Shown here piece by piece: positions 34,596 through 45,149 of a stretch of 64,000 bases of DNA. Under the pieces are notes generated by a model. That model was not told the DNA's origin. It searched no databases and worked only from the letters and a program-made list of their open reading frames with translations. The translations under genes and the position numbers were made by a program. Numbering within the stretch: position 1 is the stretch's first letter; each line of letters opens with the position of its first letter. This stretch comes from Lycorma delicatula (lineage: Eukaryota > Arthropoda > Insecta > Hemiptera > Fulgoridae): the NCBI RefSeq assembly GCF_047948215.1, contig NC_134460.1, positions 8,799,501-8,863,500 on the forward strand, in the 5' to 3' direction.

Positions 34596-35201
34596 GTATA
34601 TGTTCTTTTATAATTTTTTTTTGTTACAGATGAATGAAGTGTATTGAATACTCCATTTTGGTCATTTGTTAACAACAATTTACTCTCCGAAAAATCTATA
34701 CCAAAATAAATTACTTTTTATTGGTGTTACTTTTAGATTGATATCTTATATTTTTATTTATTAAAAATAATAATAGCAACTGAATTTAAACGAAAAAACA
34801 ATGCAAAACTTTCTAATAATGTATTTTTCCGTAAACCTCCTCTAGGAGGAGTCTAGGAACCTCGAAACTTCAAGTTTATGCTGAATAGTACAAAAAGGAA
34901 AAAAGTTAGAATATTCAATGAACACTTTAATAAGGAGAATTTTTTAAACGTTACATTTCCAAATATTTTATATATACTAATAATAAGAACGCTTTCCTTA
35001 ATATTTTATTAAGATAATATTTCCCCCTAATACACTTATCTACCAAATTTTCATAGTTTGAAAATACATTATTTCCAGCTATTATTTTTTTCTTTCAAAG
35101 CCGTTCCTGAAAAACTGAATCCTCCGTATTGTTATCAGAATGTATATAATATGTACTCGTAGGCGAATTGAAAAATCAGGTTTATGTTTGCATTATTGGT
35201 T
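34595..35201. other. AT-rich DNA, no gene recognised
   Basis: Nothing is recognised. A small palindrome CTCCTCTAGGAGGAG lies near 34839. Confidence 0.5.
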
Positions 35202-35212
35202 ATAAATATAAA

Positions 35213-35382
35213 TTATAAATATAATATTTTCTTTTAACCTCCGGAACCACCGTTAGATACTGCTTCAGAGGATAAGATGAATGATTTGTAACGGGTGTGA
35301 AAATGCCATGCCTGACCGGATTCGAATCCGGGACCTCCGGATGAAAGGCCGACACGCTACCACTCGCGCAACAGAGGCCGGC
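35213..35382 (-). mobile_element. tRNA-derived SINE, second family, 11-bp target duplication
   Basis: On the minus strand the head reads like a tRNA, with an A-box region GCGCGAGTGGTAGCG (35355-35369) and an exact B-box/T-arm GGATTCGAATCC (35318-35329). A body of about 100 bp ends GGAGGTTAAAAG and an A-rich tail. ATAAATATAAA occurs at both 35202-35212 and 35383-35393, consistent with a target duplication, though it is AT-rich. The tRNA-like part is not a gene: the cloverleaf is not closed by a matching acceptor stem, and a SINE body follows it. Confidence 0.75.
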
Positions 35383-35394
35383 ATAAATATAAAC

Positions 35395-35462
35395 TAACCA
35401 AATTTAACCTACGTTCGCTTCGTGCGCTAACCTAATTAGCGAGCGAAGGTTAAGTTTGGTTA
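35395..35462. repeat. Inverted repeat, 25-bp arms
   Basis: Arm 35395-35419 pairs with 35438-35462 at 22 of 25 positions around an 18-base spacer. The arm contains TTAACCTACGTTCGCT, close to the arm of the inverted repeat at 18631-18717. Confidence 0.75.
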
Positions 35463-35871
35463 AATTTTATTTAAATTTCCAATTAGCCGGGCTCATTGCG
35501 ATAAGCCTGATTTTTAATTTTCCCTACTATATATACATTAACAGTACTAATTAAATGCTTTTTTATAAACATATGATGTAACATTTAAAAAAACAAAATT
35601 TAAATTTAGAATTAAAGTTTTGACTTCTCTAAAAAGGTGTAAAGCCGTAACATATACTCGTAATTTTTAGCTATACTCGTAAAATTAGCTTAAAATAAAG
35701 GTATTAAGAACAATTAAAATAATATAATATAAAAAAAAAATATTAATATACAATTTAAAATATATTAAATACAGGTCATTTATTTAAAAATTCCATGTTT
35801 TTAAATAAGCAAATTAAAAAGGTTTTACCGCATGTTTTCTATGTAGTGCTGAAATCTCAGGTTAAATATAT
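35463..35871. other. AT-rich DNA, no gene recognised
   Basis: No coding or repeat signal is seen. Confidence 0.5.
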
Positions 35872-36790
35872 AGAGGTTTGACGGATTTGTTCTTTATACA
35901 ATCAGGGGTACCTCAAGGAAGCGTTCTCGGATCCATCTTGTGTTCTGTTTACGGTTGACTTGCCAATTACGCCAGAAATCACAGTTGCAACGTTTGCTGA
36001 CGGTACTGTGATCTTGCTGTCCACGAGGATCCGGCTACTGCGTCTTGTTTTATTCAAGATTATATTATGTTCTCCTCGAATCGTGGCCCGTAGGCCACGA
36101 TTCGAGGAGAACATTCGTATGTTAGAACATAAAAATAAACGAAACAAATCAAAGCACGTCACGTTCACCCTTCGAAAAGAACACTGCCCTTCTGTTTCTA
36201 TCTTCAATGTTCAGATTCTGAGATCTCAGGACTGTAAATATTTGGGTTTTCATCTTGACCGACGACTTACTTGGGCGAAAAATATCAAATCTAAACGGAA
36301 ACAGTTGAATCACAAGTTTAAAGTATGTACTGGCTGATAGGACGTAGATTTCATCTTTCAGTAGAAAGTAAATTATTGATTTCTAGAACAGTTTTGACGC
36401 CTGTTTAAATTTATGGGCTTGAATTGTGGGGGTACAGTATGCAACTTCAGTATTGTTATAATTGAACGATAGCAGACAAAAACATTGCGAAAAGTGCTAA
36501 ACATACCCTGGTACGTAAGCAACTGCCTCGTATATAATGATCTTAATTTGCGAACCGTTTGGCAGCAAATCTCTCTGGTCAGCCTACGGTATCAAAATCG
36601 TTTGGATCGGCACCGGAATTATTTGGTAGTTGAATAACACGATCAGTGATTTTTCAAGACTGCTGAGGAACAATATGCTTGGTTTGCGTTATCGTTTCAA
36701 TTTGGTGACTTTATGGTCTGGCTGTACGGAGTGCTCTTCTATTTGATTTCTGTCAGAAGTCACCAGCCGCTGAGTCTGTGACTTCTTAAT
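35872..36790 (+). mobile_element. Jockey-like LINE reverse transcriptase remnant
   Basis: Plus-strand blocks are: QSGVPQGSVLGSILC (about 35902-35945), a degraded TFADGTVI at the YADD position (about 35990-36014, Asp-Gly instead of Asp-Asp), KSKHVTFTLRKEHCPSV (36149-36200), CKYLGFHLDRRLTW (about 36233-36275), MYWLIGRRFHLSVESKLLISR (about 36326-36390) and YGLELWG (about 36412). This is the RT palm and thumb of a Jockey-clade element. The DD to DG change and many stops show that it is dead. The inverted duplication at 36067-36114 replaces the segment between the FADD-like box and KSKHVTF. Confidence 0.7.
36067..36114. repeat. Perfect hairpin, 22-bp arms, 4-base loop
   Basis: Arm 36067-36088 is the exact reverse complement of 36093-36114, with loop CGTA. 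It lies inside the Jockey-like RT remnant. Confidence 0.95.
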
Positions 36791-36904
36791 GTTAGTTCAA
36801 ATATTGATTTTATTTACTTAATGTTCAATCACTTTGTTGAACAGATTGTAAAGTTTCTGTGTCGTCATGATAAAAAATAAAATTCACAAATTTAAATCAA
36901 AAAA

Positions 36905-37795
36905 TTTTTTTCTTCAGTCATTTGACTAGTTTCAGCTCTCCAAGATTCCCTATCTAGTGCTAGTCGTTTCATTTTGGTATACCCCCTACATCCTACATCC
37001 CTAAAATTTATTTTACATATTCCAAGCATTGCCTGCCTACACAATTTTTTCCTTCTACCTGTCCCTCCAATATTAAAGCTACTATTCCGGGATGCGTTAA
37101 TATGTGGCCTATAAGTCTGTCTCTTCTTTTAGCTATATTTTCCAAATGCTTCTTTCTTCATCTATTTGCCGCAACACTTTATCCACCCATTTGATTTTTA
37201 AAATTCTCCTGTAGCACCACATTTCAAAAGCATCTAATCTTTTCTTCTCAGATACTCCGATTGTCCAAGTTTCACTTCCATATAAACCGACACTCCAGAC
37301 GTATACTTTCAAAAATCTTTTCCTGAGATTTAAATTAACTTATGATGTAAACAAATTATATTTCTGACTGAAGGATCGTTTCGCCTGTGCTATTCGGCAT
37401 TTTATATCGCTTCTGCTTCGTCCATCTTTAGTAATTCTCCCAAATAACAAAATTCTTCTATCTCCATAATCTATTCTCCTCCTATTTTCACATTCATTGG
37501 TCCATCTTCGTTATTTCTACTACATTTCATTATTTTCGGTTTGTTCTTGTTTATTTTCATGCAGTAGTACTTGCGTAGGATTTCATCCATGTCGTTCACT
37601 GTTTCTTCTAAATCCTTTTTACTCTCATCATCAGCAAATCGTAGCATCTTTATCTTTTCACCTTGTACTGTTACTCCGAATCTAAATTGTTCTTTAACAT
37701 CATTGACTGCTAGTACTATGTAAAGATTAAAAAAGTATTAGGGATAATGAACGTCCTTGCCGTACTCTCTTTTTTATTACGGCTTCTTTCTTCTT
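36905..37795 (-). mobile_element. RTE-like LINE family A, copy 7, decayed
   Basis: This is the most diverged family A copy. It covers the same region as copy 4 plus the RQG segment, with small deletions (for example in the VTNEEVL region near 37175, and in the AESKKD region near 37630) and several frame breaks. The terminal hairpin segment reads CTAGTCAAATGACTG, with one change. I saw no convincing target duplication. Confidence 0.8.
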
Positions 37796-38649
37796 AACAA
37801 AAAAGTAGAGAATTATAAAAATTCAACAAAAAAAATTTAAATAATCAAAAACATTAAATTTGTAGTCTTTGGGTGAATATATCACATTATTCACCCTTTT
37901 TATGTTTATGCTTGTGTTTTTTTTTAATATAATGTTATCTACAATTAATAAGAGTCTGAATGATTAAAATTAATATCAATATAAAAATAAGTAACAATGT
38001 ACAAATAAAGTTAAAAAAAAATTTTAAGATAAAGTGGAAAGTACGCATAGTAAAGTATTAAAAATTTCAAGTTTATTTTAGGCAGTGTGAATAGTAACAC
38101 GCTGTTTTTGATTGTATAATTTGACATATTATGATGTATAATGAATTAGAAGGGGAAATGAAAGGGGTTTAGTTGATCAGGCTTTTATTCCGGTTGGCGC
38201 CAGAATGACGCAATTCAAAAAGCTCTGTTGCCAAATTGCATACAAAATGTTGTCAAACTTTACTGAATTCAATAATCAGTTTCGAAGTATTTAAGCTGAT
38301 GTCAGACAACAGCCTTCTCGTTCAAGTTATCTTTAATTTGATTTTTTATAAATGTGTAAAGAGTAATTACTCGTGGTCTAATACAATTGGGTTATTTAAA
38401 ATTAGGATAAATAACAGTGTTTAAGAAAAGGTTCATAATTACGGAAAATAAAAAAATATATAATTTATCGAATATAAAATTTAAAAAAAATTAAAATTGT
38501 TTAAGATTTTAATGTACAAGAGCTACACTGAAAAAAGTGCATAAGTATAATTCATGACCATAAAATCAGCATAGACACGATAAAATACAAATTGTTTAAG
38601 AGAAAAAAATATTAAAATTATTATTTTTTTATTAAAAATACACTTTCCA
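37796..38649. other. AT-rich DNA, no gene recognised
   Basis: No gene is recognised. It may include the outer part of the mariner remnant interrupted by LINE copy 8. Confidence 0.45.
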
Positions 38650-38714
38650 GGAACAATGACGTTTTTTTAGTAACAATCATTGACCTTTAAAGCGTGTGAT
38701 ACTACTTTGCCACC

Positions 38715-40195
38715 TTTTTTTTTTGTCTTCAGTCATTTGACTGGTTTGATGCAGCTCTCCAAGATTCCCTATCTAGTGCTAGTCGTTTCATTTCAGTATA
38801 CCCTCTACATCCTACATCCCCAACAATTTGTTTTACATACTCCAAACGTGGCCTGCCTACACAATTTTTCCCTTCTACCTGTCCTTCCAATATTAAAGCG
38901 ACTATTCCAGGATGCCTTAGTATGTGGCCTATAAGTCTGTCTCTTCTTTTAACTATATTCTTCCAAATGCTTCTTTCTTCATCTATTTGCCGCAATACCA
39001 CTTCATTTGTCACTTTATCCACCCATCTGATTTTTAACATTCTCCTATAGCACCGCATTACAAAAGCTTCTAATCTTTTCTTCTCAGATACTCCGATTGT
39101 CCAAGTTTCACTTCCATATAAAGCGACACTCCAATCATACACTTTCAAAAATCTTTTCCTGACATTTAAATTAATTTTTGATGTAAACAAATTATATTTC
39201 TTACTGAAGGCTCGTTTAGCTTGTGCCATTCGGCATTTTATATCGCTCCTGCTTCGTCCATCTTTAGTAATTTTACTTCCCAAATAACAAAATTCTTCTA
39301 CCTCCATAATCTTTTCTCCTCCTATTTCACATTCAGCGGTCCATCTTTGTTATTTCTACTACATTTCATTACTTTTGTTTTGTTCTTGTTTATTTTCATG
39401 CGATAGTTCTTGCGTAGGACTTCATCTATGCCGTTCATTGTTTCTTCTAAATCCTTTTTACTCTCGGCTAGAATTACTATATCATCAGCAAATCGTAGCA
39501 TCTTTATCTTTTCACCTTGTACTGTTACTCCGAATCTAAATTGTTCTTTTACATCATTAACTGCTAGTTCCATGTAAAGATTAAAAAGTAACGGAGATAG
39601 GGAACATCCTTGTCGGACTCCCTTTCTTATTAGCGCTTCTTTCTTATGTTCTTCAATTGTTATTGTTGCTGTTTGGTTCCTGTACATGTTAGCAATTGTT
39701 CTTCTATCTCTGTATTTGAACCCTAATTTTTTTAAAATGCTGAACATTTTATTCCAATCTACGTTATCGAAAGCCTTTTCTAGGTCTATAAACGCCAAGT
39801 ATGTTGGTTTGTTTTTCTTTAATCTTCCTTCTACTATTAATCTGAGGCCTAAAATTGCTTCCCTTATCCCTATACTTTTCCTGAAATCAAATTGGTCTTC
39901 TCCTAACACTTCTTCCACTCTCCTCTCAATTCTTCTGTATAAAATTCTAGTTAAGATTTTTGATGCGTGACTAGTTAAACTAATTGTTCTGTATTCTTCA
40001 CATTTATCTGCCCCTGCTTTCTTTGGTATCATAACTATAACACTTTTTTTGAAGTCTAATGGAAATTCCCCATTTTCATAAATATTACACACCAGTTTGT
40101 ATAATCTATCAATCGCTTCCTCACCTGCACTGCGGAGTAATTCTACAGGTATTCCGTCTATTCCAGGAGCCTTTCTGCCATTTAAATCTTTTAAT
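38715..40195 (-). mobile_element. RTE-like LINE family A, copy 8, 11-bp target duplication
   Basis: ACTTTGCCACC at 38704-38714 recurs at 40221-40231. The copy starts at LKDLNGRKAPGIDGIPVELL and contains all RT motifs, including FIDLEKAFDNVDW and FADDIVIL, plus the tail. One missing T near 39325 shifts the frame between the KIGGEK and MEVEEFCYL segments; otherwise no stop is present. Between the LINE 5' end and the target repeat lie 25 extra bases that duplicate the adjacent flank. Confidence 0.9.
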
Positions 40196-40420
40196 GCCAC
40201 CAGTCCATTTAAATATAGCCACTTTGCCACCAGTCCATTTAAATATAAATTAACCGCTTTTAGTTAATTACTATATGCTATCCGTTTGCCTTCCAATAAT
40301 TCCTTCAACATTTTTAAACAGATAGAAAAATTCAAAGTTATGACTTGGTTCAGCGGCGGATGAATAAATTACCCCATCTAAATTTATTCACTTAACGATG
40401 ACCTCTCACTGTCACTGCCA
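40196..40420 (-). pseudogene. Mariner-like transposase C-terminal remnant
   Basis: Minus-strand frames give YSSAAEPSHNFEFFYLF at the position of the YSPDLAPSDYHLF motif, then KELLEGKRIAYSN and LKAVNLYLNGLVA. These match the end of mariner transposases, as in the better preserved mariner at 50039-51349 (LKEFLSGK and WLNGLAAEE). It is frameshifted. The proximal part contains a 30-bp tandem duplication (40196-40217 repeated at 40226-40247). The remainder appears to lie beyond LINE copy 8, below 38704. Confidence 0.5.
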
Positions 40421-40624
40421 AAAAATACAGTAGCATTTATAACACAAATTCCCTTATTTGCTGCATTTAGATATCATTGTAATTTTTCGATAGTCTGAAA
40501 CAACTTACGGTGTTTTATTAAAACTTCTACAGCAGCTTTTCTCAACCTGGGGGTCGCGGTGATATAAAAAGGGATCGCGAAATTATCTTGAAACCTTTTA
40601 CACGTAAACAATAATGAAATCATG

Positions 40625-42330
40625 TCATGAGAAAAAGATCATTTATAAGTACAAATGTAAAGAAAATAAATTAATGAGATGGTTGCGTTTTTTTTTCATT
40701 TAAAAGTTTTTCCATACGTGGATCTATATTAGTAACACACGAAAGTAAATCGTTTACAAGCGATAAAAGACGATTCTTATATTTAGTTTTTAATGCAACC
40801 TTAAACGAAAAACACTTTTCAAAGACGTGGCGAAATGAATTAATATTTTCAATGCTTCTATGATTAAATTTCCATATGCACTTCGACGAGCACGCCAAGA
40901 CGTATCTAAATCTTCAGATGTGAATTGTAATTGTAAAGTTTTATCGGCAGACATTTCGATGAACTGGTCGTAAATCTTAACTGGCAACTTAGCACCTGAA
41001 ACGTTTTCACTAAATGGATTCAATACCCTCTCTTCAACAAATCATTTTTATCATCCGGTTAATTTTTAGCCTATTTTTAGCTCACGAAAGTGCATGTTCA
41101 TGCTATCCAAACTCTAGTGAATAATACTGTCTGTCCTTTTCATCCATATTTTTCTCAGTATAATCTAAATTGATTGGAAGCATAAGAAAATGTTTTCTTT
41201 GAAGGCATAAAATCCAGATATCAAGCTTCTTAATAAAAGCATGAACTTTGTCTCTCATTAATAAAATGCTTTTATCACGTACTTGTAAATCCACATTCAC
41301 GTCGTTTAAATGCAAAAAATATATCAGTCAGGTAAGCCAACAGCACCTTATTTTGTAAAAAGCATCGAGAATGGCATATTTCTGCACGGAAAAAGGGAGA
41401 TTTTATTTTTTCGTCCATCTCATCGTATAGTTCAGCAAACAGCCTATTTGTAAAGGTCGACTTTTAAAAAACTAACCATTTTTGCAGCTTTAAAAAACAT
41501 TTTTTGAAATTTACCGGCATGTTTTTTGTTGCAAGAGTATGATGAAAGCAGTGCATCCATTCCGTCCTTGTTATAAGACAATCTTTTAATTTTTTTCAGA
41601 AAATCACATTTCTTTCCTGTTATACCTTTTGCATAATCAATAATACATACTGCAAAACATTTTTATCCAATCTATGCTATAGTTTTCAATAGCTTCATAA
41701 AAAAAACATCAAATAGACATTGTCGTGTTCCGTGACCAGGTTCTGATTTACAAAACCACATAATGTTTTTATTGATCTGTCCCTATTGCATTCATATGTC
41801 ATTACACATAAGAACTGCAAAATGCTTACCACATCTGTTGATTCATCAGATTGAAAACTGAAAAGTTCATTTGAAATCATTTGCTAAATTATCTGATCGC
41901 GACCATCAGAAGCCGTCATCGATTCGCCTAGATACTGTGTCGTTAGAAAGCGGAATTTTTTTTTCTTTTGCTATTTCCACGCCTATTAAAATACTCACCA
42001 TATCAATTGCAGCAGACAATACGAGGTTTTACGCGATTGTATGGGGGTTTAACAACTTATCTTGGATAAGCTACCCTTACTGATAAGAGATAAGATGTTT
42101 CAAATGTAATTTTTTCAGTATGGTTTGATTTACAAATAGAAGCTTGTTGCTGATTTCTAAAAGTATGTGATTTTCTTTTGAAATACCCCAAGTGTTTGTT
42201 TTTATGATTCAGATATTTAGTTTCCAAGTGTCGAATTAATTTTGATGGCTTCACACTTTCATCTGAGAAGACTTAAAAGCAAACAACGCACTGTGGCTTT
42301 CCATCCAATGAGGTAATACCATAATTTAAA
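40625..42330 (-). pseudogene. hAT transposase pseudogene, ZBED5-like
   Basis: From the 5' side, minus strand: NYGITSLDGKPQCVVCF (a BED zinc-finger Cys pair near 42300), a stop, then KPSKLIRHLETKYLNHKNKH (the His pair, 42250-42190), FKRKSHTFRNQQQASI, ETSYLLSVRVA (about 42075), FSFQSDESTDVVSILQF (about 41860-41810), DGMDALLSSYS-type sequence near 41545, and the C-terminal dimerisation region SEDLDTSWRARRSAYGNL with ALKILIHFAT (about 40930-40830) and KTKYKNRL...NIDPRMEKLLNEKKTQPSH (to about 40671). The order is that of ZBED5-like hAT transposases. Multiple frameshifts and stops break it. Confidence 0.75.
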
Positions 42331-42371
42331 TAAGTGTCATTTTACAATTTTGTTTTTATACCAATCGATTC

Positions 42372-43637
42372 TTTTTTTTTTGTCTTCAGTCATTTGACTG
42401 GTTTGATGCAGCTCTCCAAGATTCCCTATCTAGTGCTAGTCGTTTCATTTCAGTATACCCTTTACATCCTACATCCCTAACAATTTGTTTTACATATTCC
42501 AAACGTGGCCTGCCTACACAATTTTTCCCTTCTACCTGTCCTTCCAAAATTAAAGCGACTATTCCAGGATGCCTTAGTATGTGGCCTATAAGTCTGTCTC
42601 TTCTTTTAACTATATTTTTCCAAATGCTTCTTTCTTCATCTATTTGCCGCAATACCTCCTCATTTGTCACTTTATCCACCCATCTGATTTTTAACATTCT
42701 CCTATAGCACCACATTTCAAAAGCTTCTAACCTTTTCTTCTCAGATACTCCGATCGTCCAAGTTTCACTTCCATATAAAGCGACACTCCAAACATACACT
42801 TTCAAAAATCTTTTCCTGACATTTAAATTAATTTTTGATGTAAACAACTTATATTTCTTACTGAAGGCTCGTTTAGCTTGTGCTATTCGGCATTTTATAT
42901 CGCTCCTGCTTCGTCCATCTTTAGTAATTTTACTTCCCAAATAACAAAATTCTTCTACCTCCGTAATCTTTTCTCCTCCTATTTTCACATTCAGGGGTCC
43001 ATCTTTGTTATTTCTACTACATTTCATTACTTTTGTTTTGTTCTTGTTTATTTTCACGCGATAGTTCTTGCGTAGGACTTCATCTATGCCGTTCATTGTT
43101 TCTTCTAAATCCTTTTTACTCTCGGCTAGAATTACTATATCATCAGCAAATCGTAGCATCTTTATCTTTTCACCTTGTACTGTTACTCCGAATCTAAATT
43201 GTTCTTTAACATCATTAACTGCTAGTTCCATGTAAAGATTAAAAAGTAACGGAGTTAGGGAACATCCTTGTCGGACTCCCTTTCTTATTAGCGCTTCTTT
43301 CTTATGTTCTTCAATTGTTATTGTTGCTGTTTGGTTCCTGTACATGTTAGCAATTGTTCTTCTATCTCTGTATTTGAACCCTAATTTTTTTAAAATGCTG
43401 AACATTTTATTCCAGTCTACGTTATCGAATGCCTTTTCTAGGTCTATAAACGCCAAGTATGTTGGTTTGTTTTTCTTTAATCTTCCTTCTACTATTAATC
43501 TGAGGCCTAAAATTGCTTCCCTTGTCCCTATACTTTTCCTGAAAACAAATTGGTCTTCTCCTAGCACTTCCTCCACTCTCCTCTCAATTCTTCTGTATAG
43601 AATTCTAGTTAAGATTTTTGATGCATGACTAGTTAAA
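42372..43637 (-). mobile_element. RTE-like LINE family A, copy 9, 11-bp target duplication, inside hAT
   Basis: CCAATCGATTC at 42361-42371 recurs at 43638-43648. The insertion is in the 5' region of the hAT element. The copy is truncated just upstream of LTSHASKILTRIL, so it lacks the first RT motifs and the endonuclease. Confidence 0.92.
42386..43637 (-). CDS. Family A reverse transcriptase, partial, uninterrupted frame
   Basis: About 417 LINE codons are open with no stop or frameshift. They start LTSHASKILTRILYRRIERR and continue through FIDLEKAFDNVDW (motif A, both Asp present), RKGVRQGCSLTPLLFNLYM (motif B), RFADDIVIL (motif C, catalytic Asp-Asp), YLGSKITKDGRSRSD and LYGSETWTIG, to the terminal SNQSND and the stop at 42386-42388. 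The upstream 10 residues (MPFTSSESIG) are host flank read in frame. The enzyme would copy element RNA at a nicked target, but this copy lacks the N-terminal part of RT and the endonuclease, and no promoter is evident, so it is probably not a working gene. It is the best template for the family consensus. Confidence 0.8.
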
Positions 43638-44147
43638 CCAATCGATTCACTGGATGTAAATGGCACAGTTCGTTTTTTTCACAAATTTATCCACTTTACA
43701 TAAGAATTTAATTGAAAAAAAAAAACAAAAAAACAGTTACATCGTTTAACCGCACACTAAAAAACCGAAACCTCAATTATTATTTTTATTATAATTACTC
43801 TTTTAAAAACTTAATTAAAGGCACAAGCTGCACGTTTTGCATTCGAAACTAAACTGACGTTTTCAATCCTTTACGCATCTTTTACAGTGCTGAGAGAGCA
43901 TGACATGTTCAAACAAATCATACGCATGTTCGAACTTTATGCTCTCAAAGCGAATATTATGCAAGCAGACAAAATTAGAAGGAGCACGCACAGATCTAGT
44001 CAGAACCTGTAAATTGCTGATATTTTTAAATTTCATACGTGCATGTTCATACTCTTCGCTATTAACGCAGTTAAATAGTTCTAACTAGGTTTCATTGAGT
44101 TGGGGTTGAGGGTCACAAAACATTCATTATATAATTTTTTTTTTCAC

Positions 44148-44178
44148 TTTTTGGGGGTCTCGGAAAGACCCCCAAAAA
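44148..44178. repeat. Perfect hairpin, 13-bp arms, near the hAT terminus
   Basis: Arm 44148-44160 pairs exactly with 44166-44178 around loop CGGAA. The arm contains GGGGGTCT; a GGGGGTCGCGG motif lies just inside the opposite terminus (40551). This suggests a subterminal hAT motif, here doubled in inverted form. Confidence 0.8.
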
Positions 44179-44207
44179 AGGAAAGGTTGAGTATCACTCT
44201 TTTACAG

Positions 44208-45149
44208 TAATGGTTGTACCTTGTGGCATGATTTCGATAGATAAGACACCAAATCGAGTTTAAATATAATGCTCATTAATTTGCGTGGAGAAAAATATTT
44301 TAGACGATCAACAATTTCGTCAGTTTTGAATTCCATTGTTGTTGTGTCTCCAAAAAGACAATACTGAAAAGTCATAACATTAAAAATAGGCATAATAGTA
44401 AATCTAACATATTAAATTTTAGTGATATGGTTGTTCTGTTATGAGACATTTTGAATGCTTCCTGACAAAACTTAAAAGTTATAATGATTTAGAATTGTTT
44501 AAGAAATTACTCTTTACGAGGACTTCTAATGAGAAATATACATAAGCTTCCATTTTAGCCTTTGCGTTGGGTGGAAATACACTTTTCTTTGACATGTAAA
44601 CCAGCTTTAATACTTTGCATATCAATATTATTTTAGTAATTTTTTTAATAAATTAACCCATTAATTTAAAAAGACTTCCATAAATTTGATTCAAAAGAAA
44701 ATAAAACTATTTTCATTCACAGAATAATGTTTGAAAAAAGTTCTATTGTATTCTATTTTCCGTGTATTTATAACGAGTGAGTGAAAAGTTACGCGGTCCT
44801 GATTTCATTAACCCACTGAATTAGGAAATCTGGTTTCAGTGTGGAACTAATGGCTGATAAAATATTAGGAAAAAACGCTACACATAACAATCAAGTAATC
44901 TCTCTCTATTTAATCTGTCAGTAGTAGATGTACTATAAAAACATTCGTGCGTTTTACACAGTCTAAAAGGGCATTTATTTTTGAAAATTATTTTAAAACA
45001 AAATCGTAATGAAAGTGTCCAGGAAGACTTTGTTGTAGCGATCAAACGTATCCAAGAAGTCAGTAACTTCATTCATAGCCATTCCTTTCAATGAGACCGG
45101 TAATGGGAAATGAACCGTTTTCGTTCATTTCGTTCAGCCGAAACATTTA
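44208..45149. other. AT-rich DNA, no gene recognised
   Basis: Short open frames at 44202-44393 and 44878-45072 have no family motif. Nothing else is seen. Confidence 0.45.

Larger units (their letters stand above)
40525..44207 (-). mobile_element. hAT DNA transposon with terminal repeats, interrupted by a LINE
   Basis: The likely target duplicates TTCTACAG (40525-40532) and TTTTACAG (44200-44207) differ by one base and fit the hAT 8-bp pattern with T at position 2 and A at position 7. The termini read CAGCTTTTCTCAACCT inward from 40533 and GAGTGATACTCAACCT inward from 44199; these are diverged but alignable terminal inverted repeats sharing CTCAACCT. The transposase relic lies on the minus strand (40625-42330). 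LINE copy 9 (42372-43637) sits between the first coding segment and the 5' end. Confidence 0.7.

Noticed and set aside
35316..35331. Perfect palindrome CCGGATTCGAATCCGG as a possible tRNA gene T-arm
   Set aside because: The tRNA-like head has no closing acceptor stem and continues into a SINE body with target duplicates, so it is a SINE and not a tRNA gene.
36905..37800. Target duplication 'aaatttaaat' around LINE copy 7
   Set aside because: The match is AT-rich, not at the exact junctions and could be chance.
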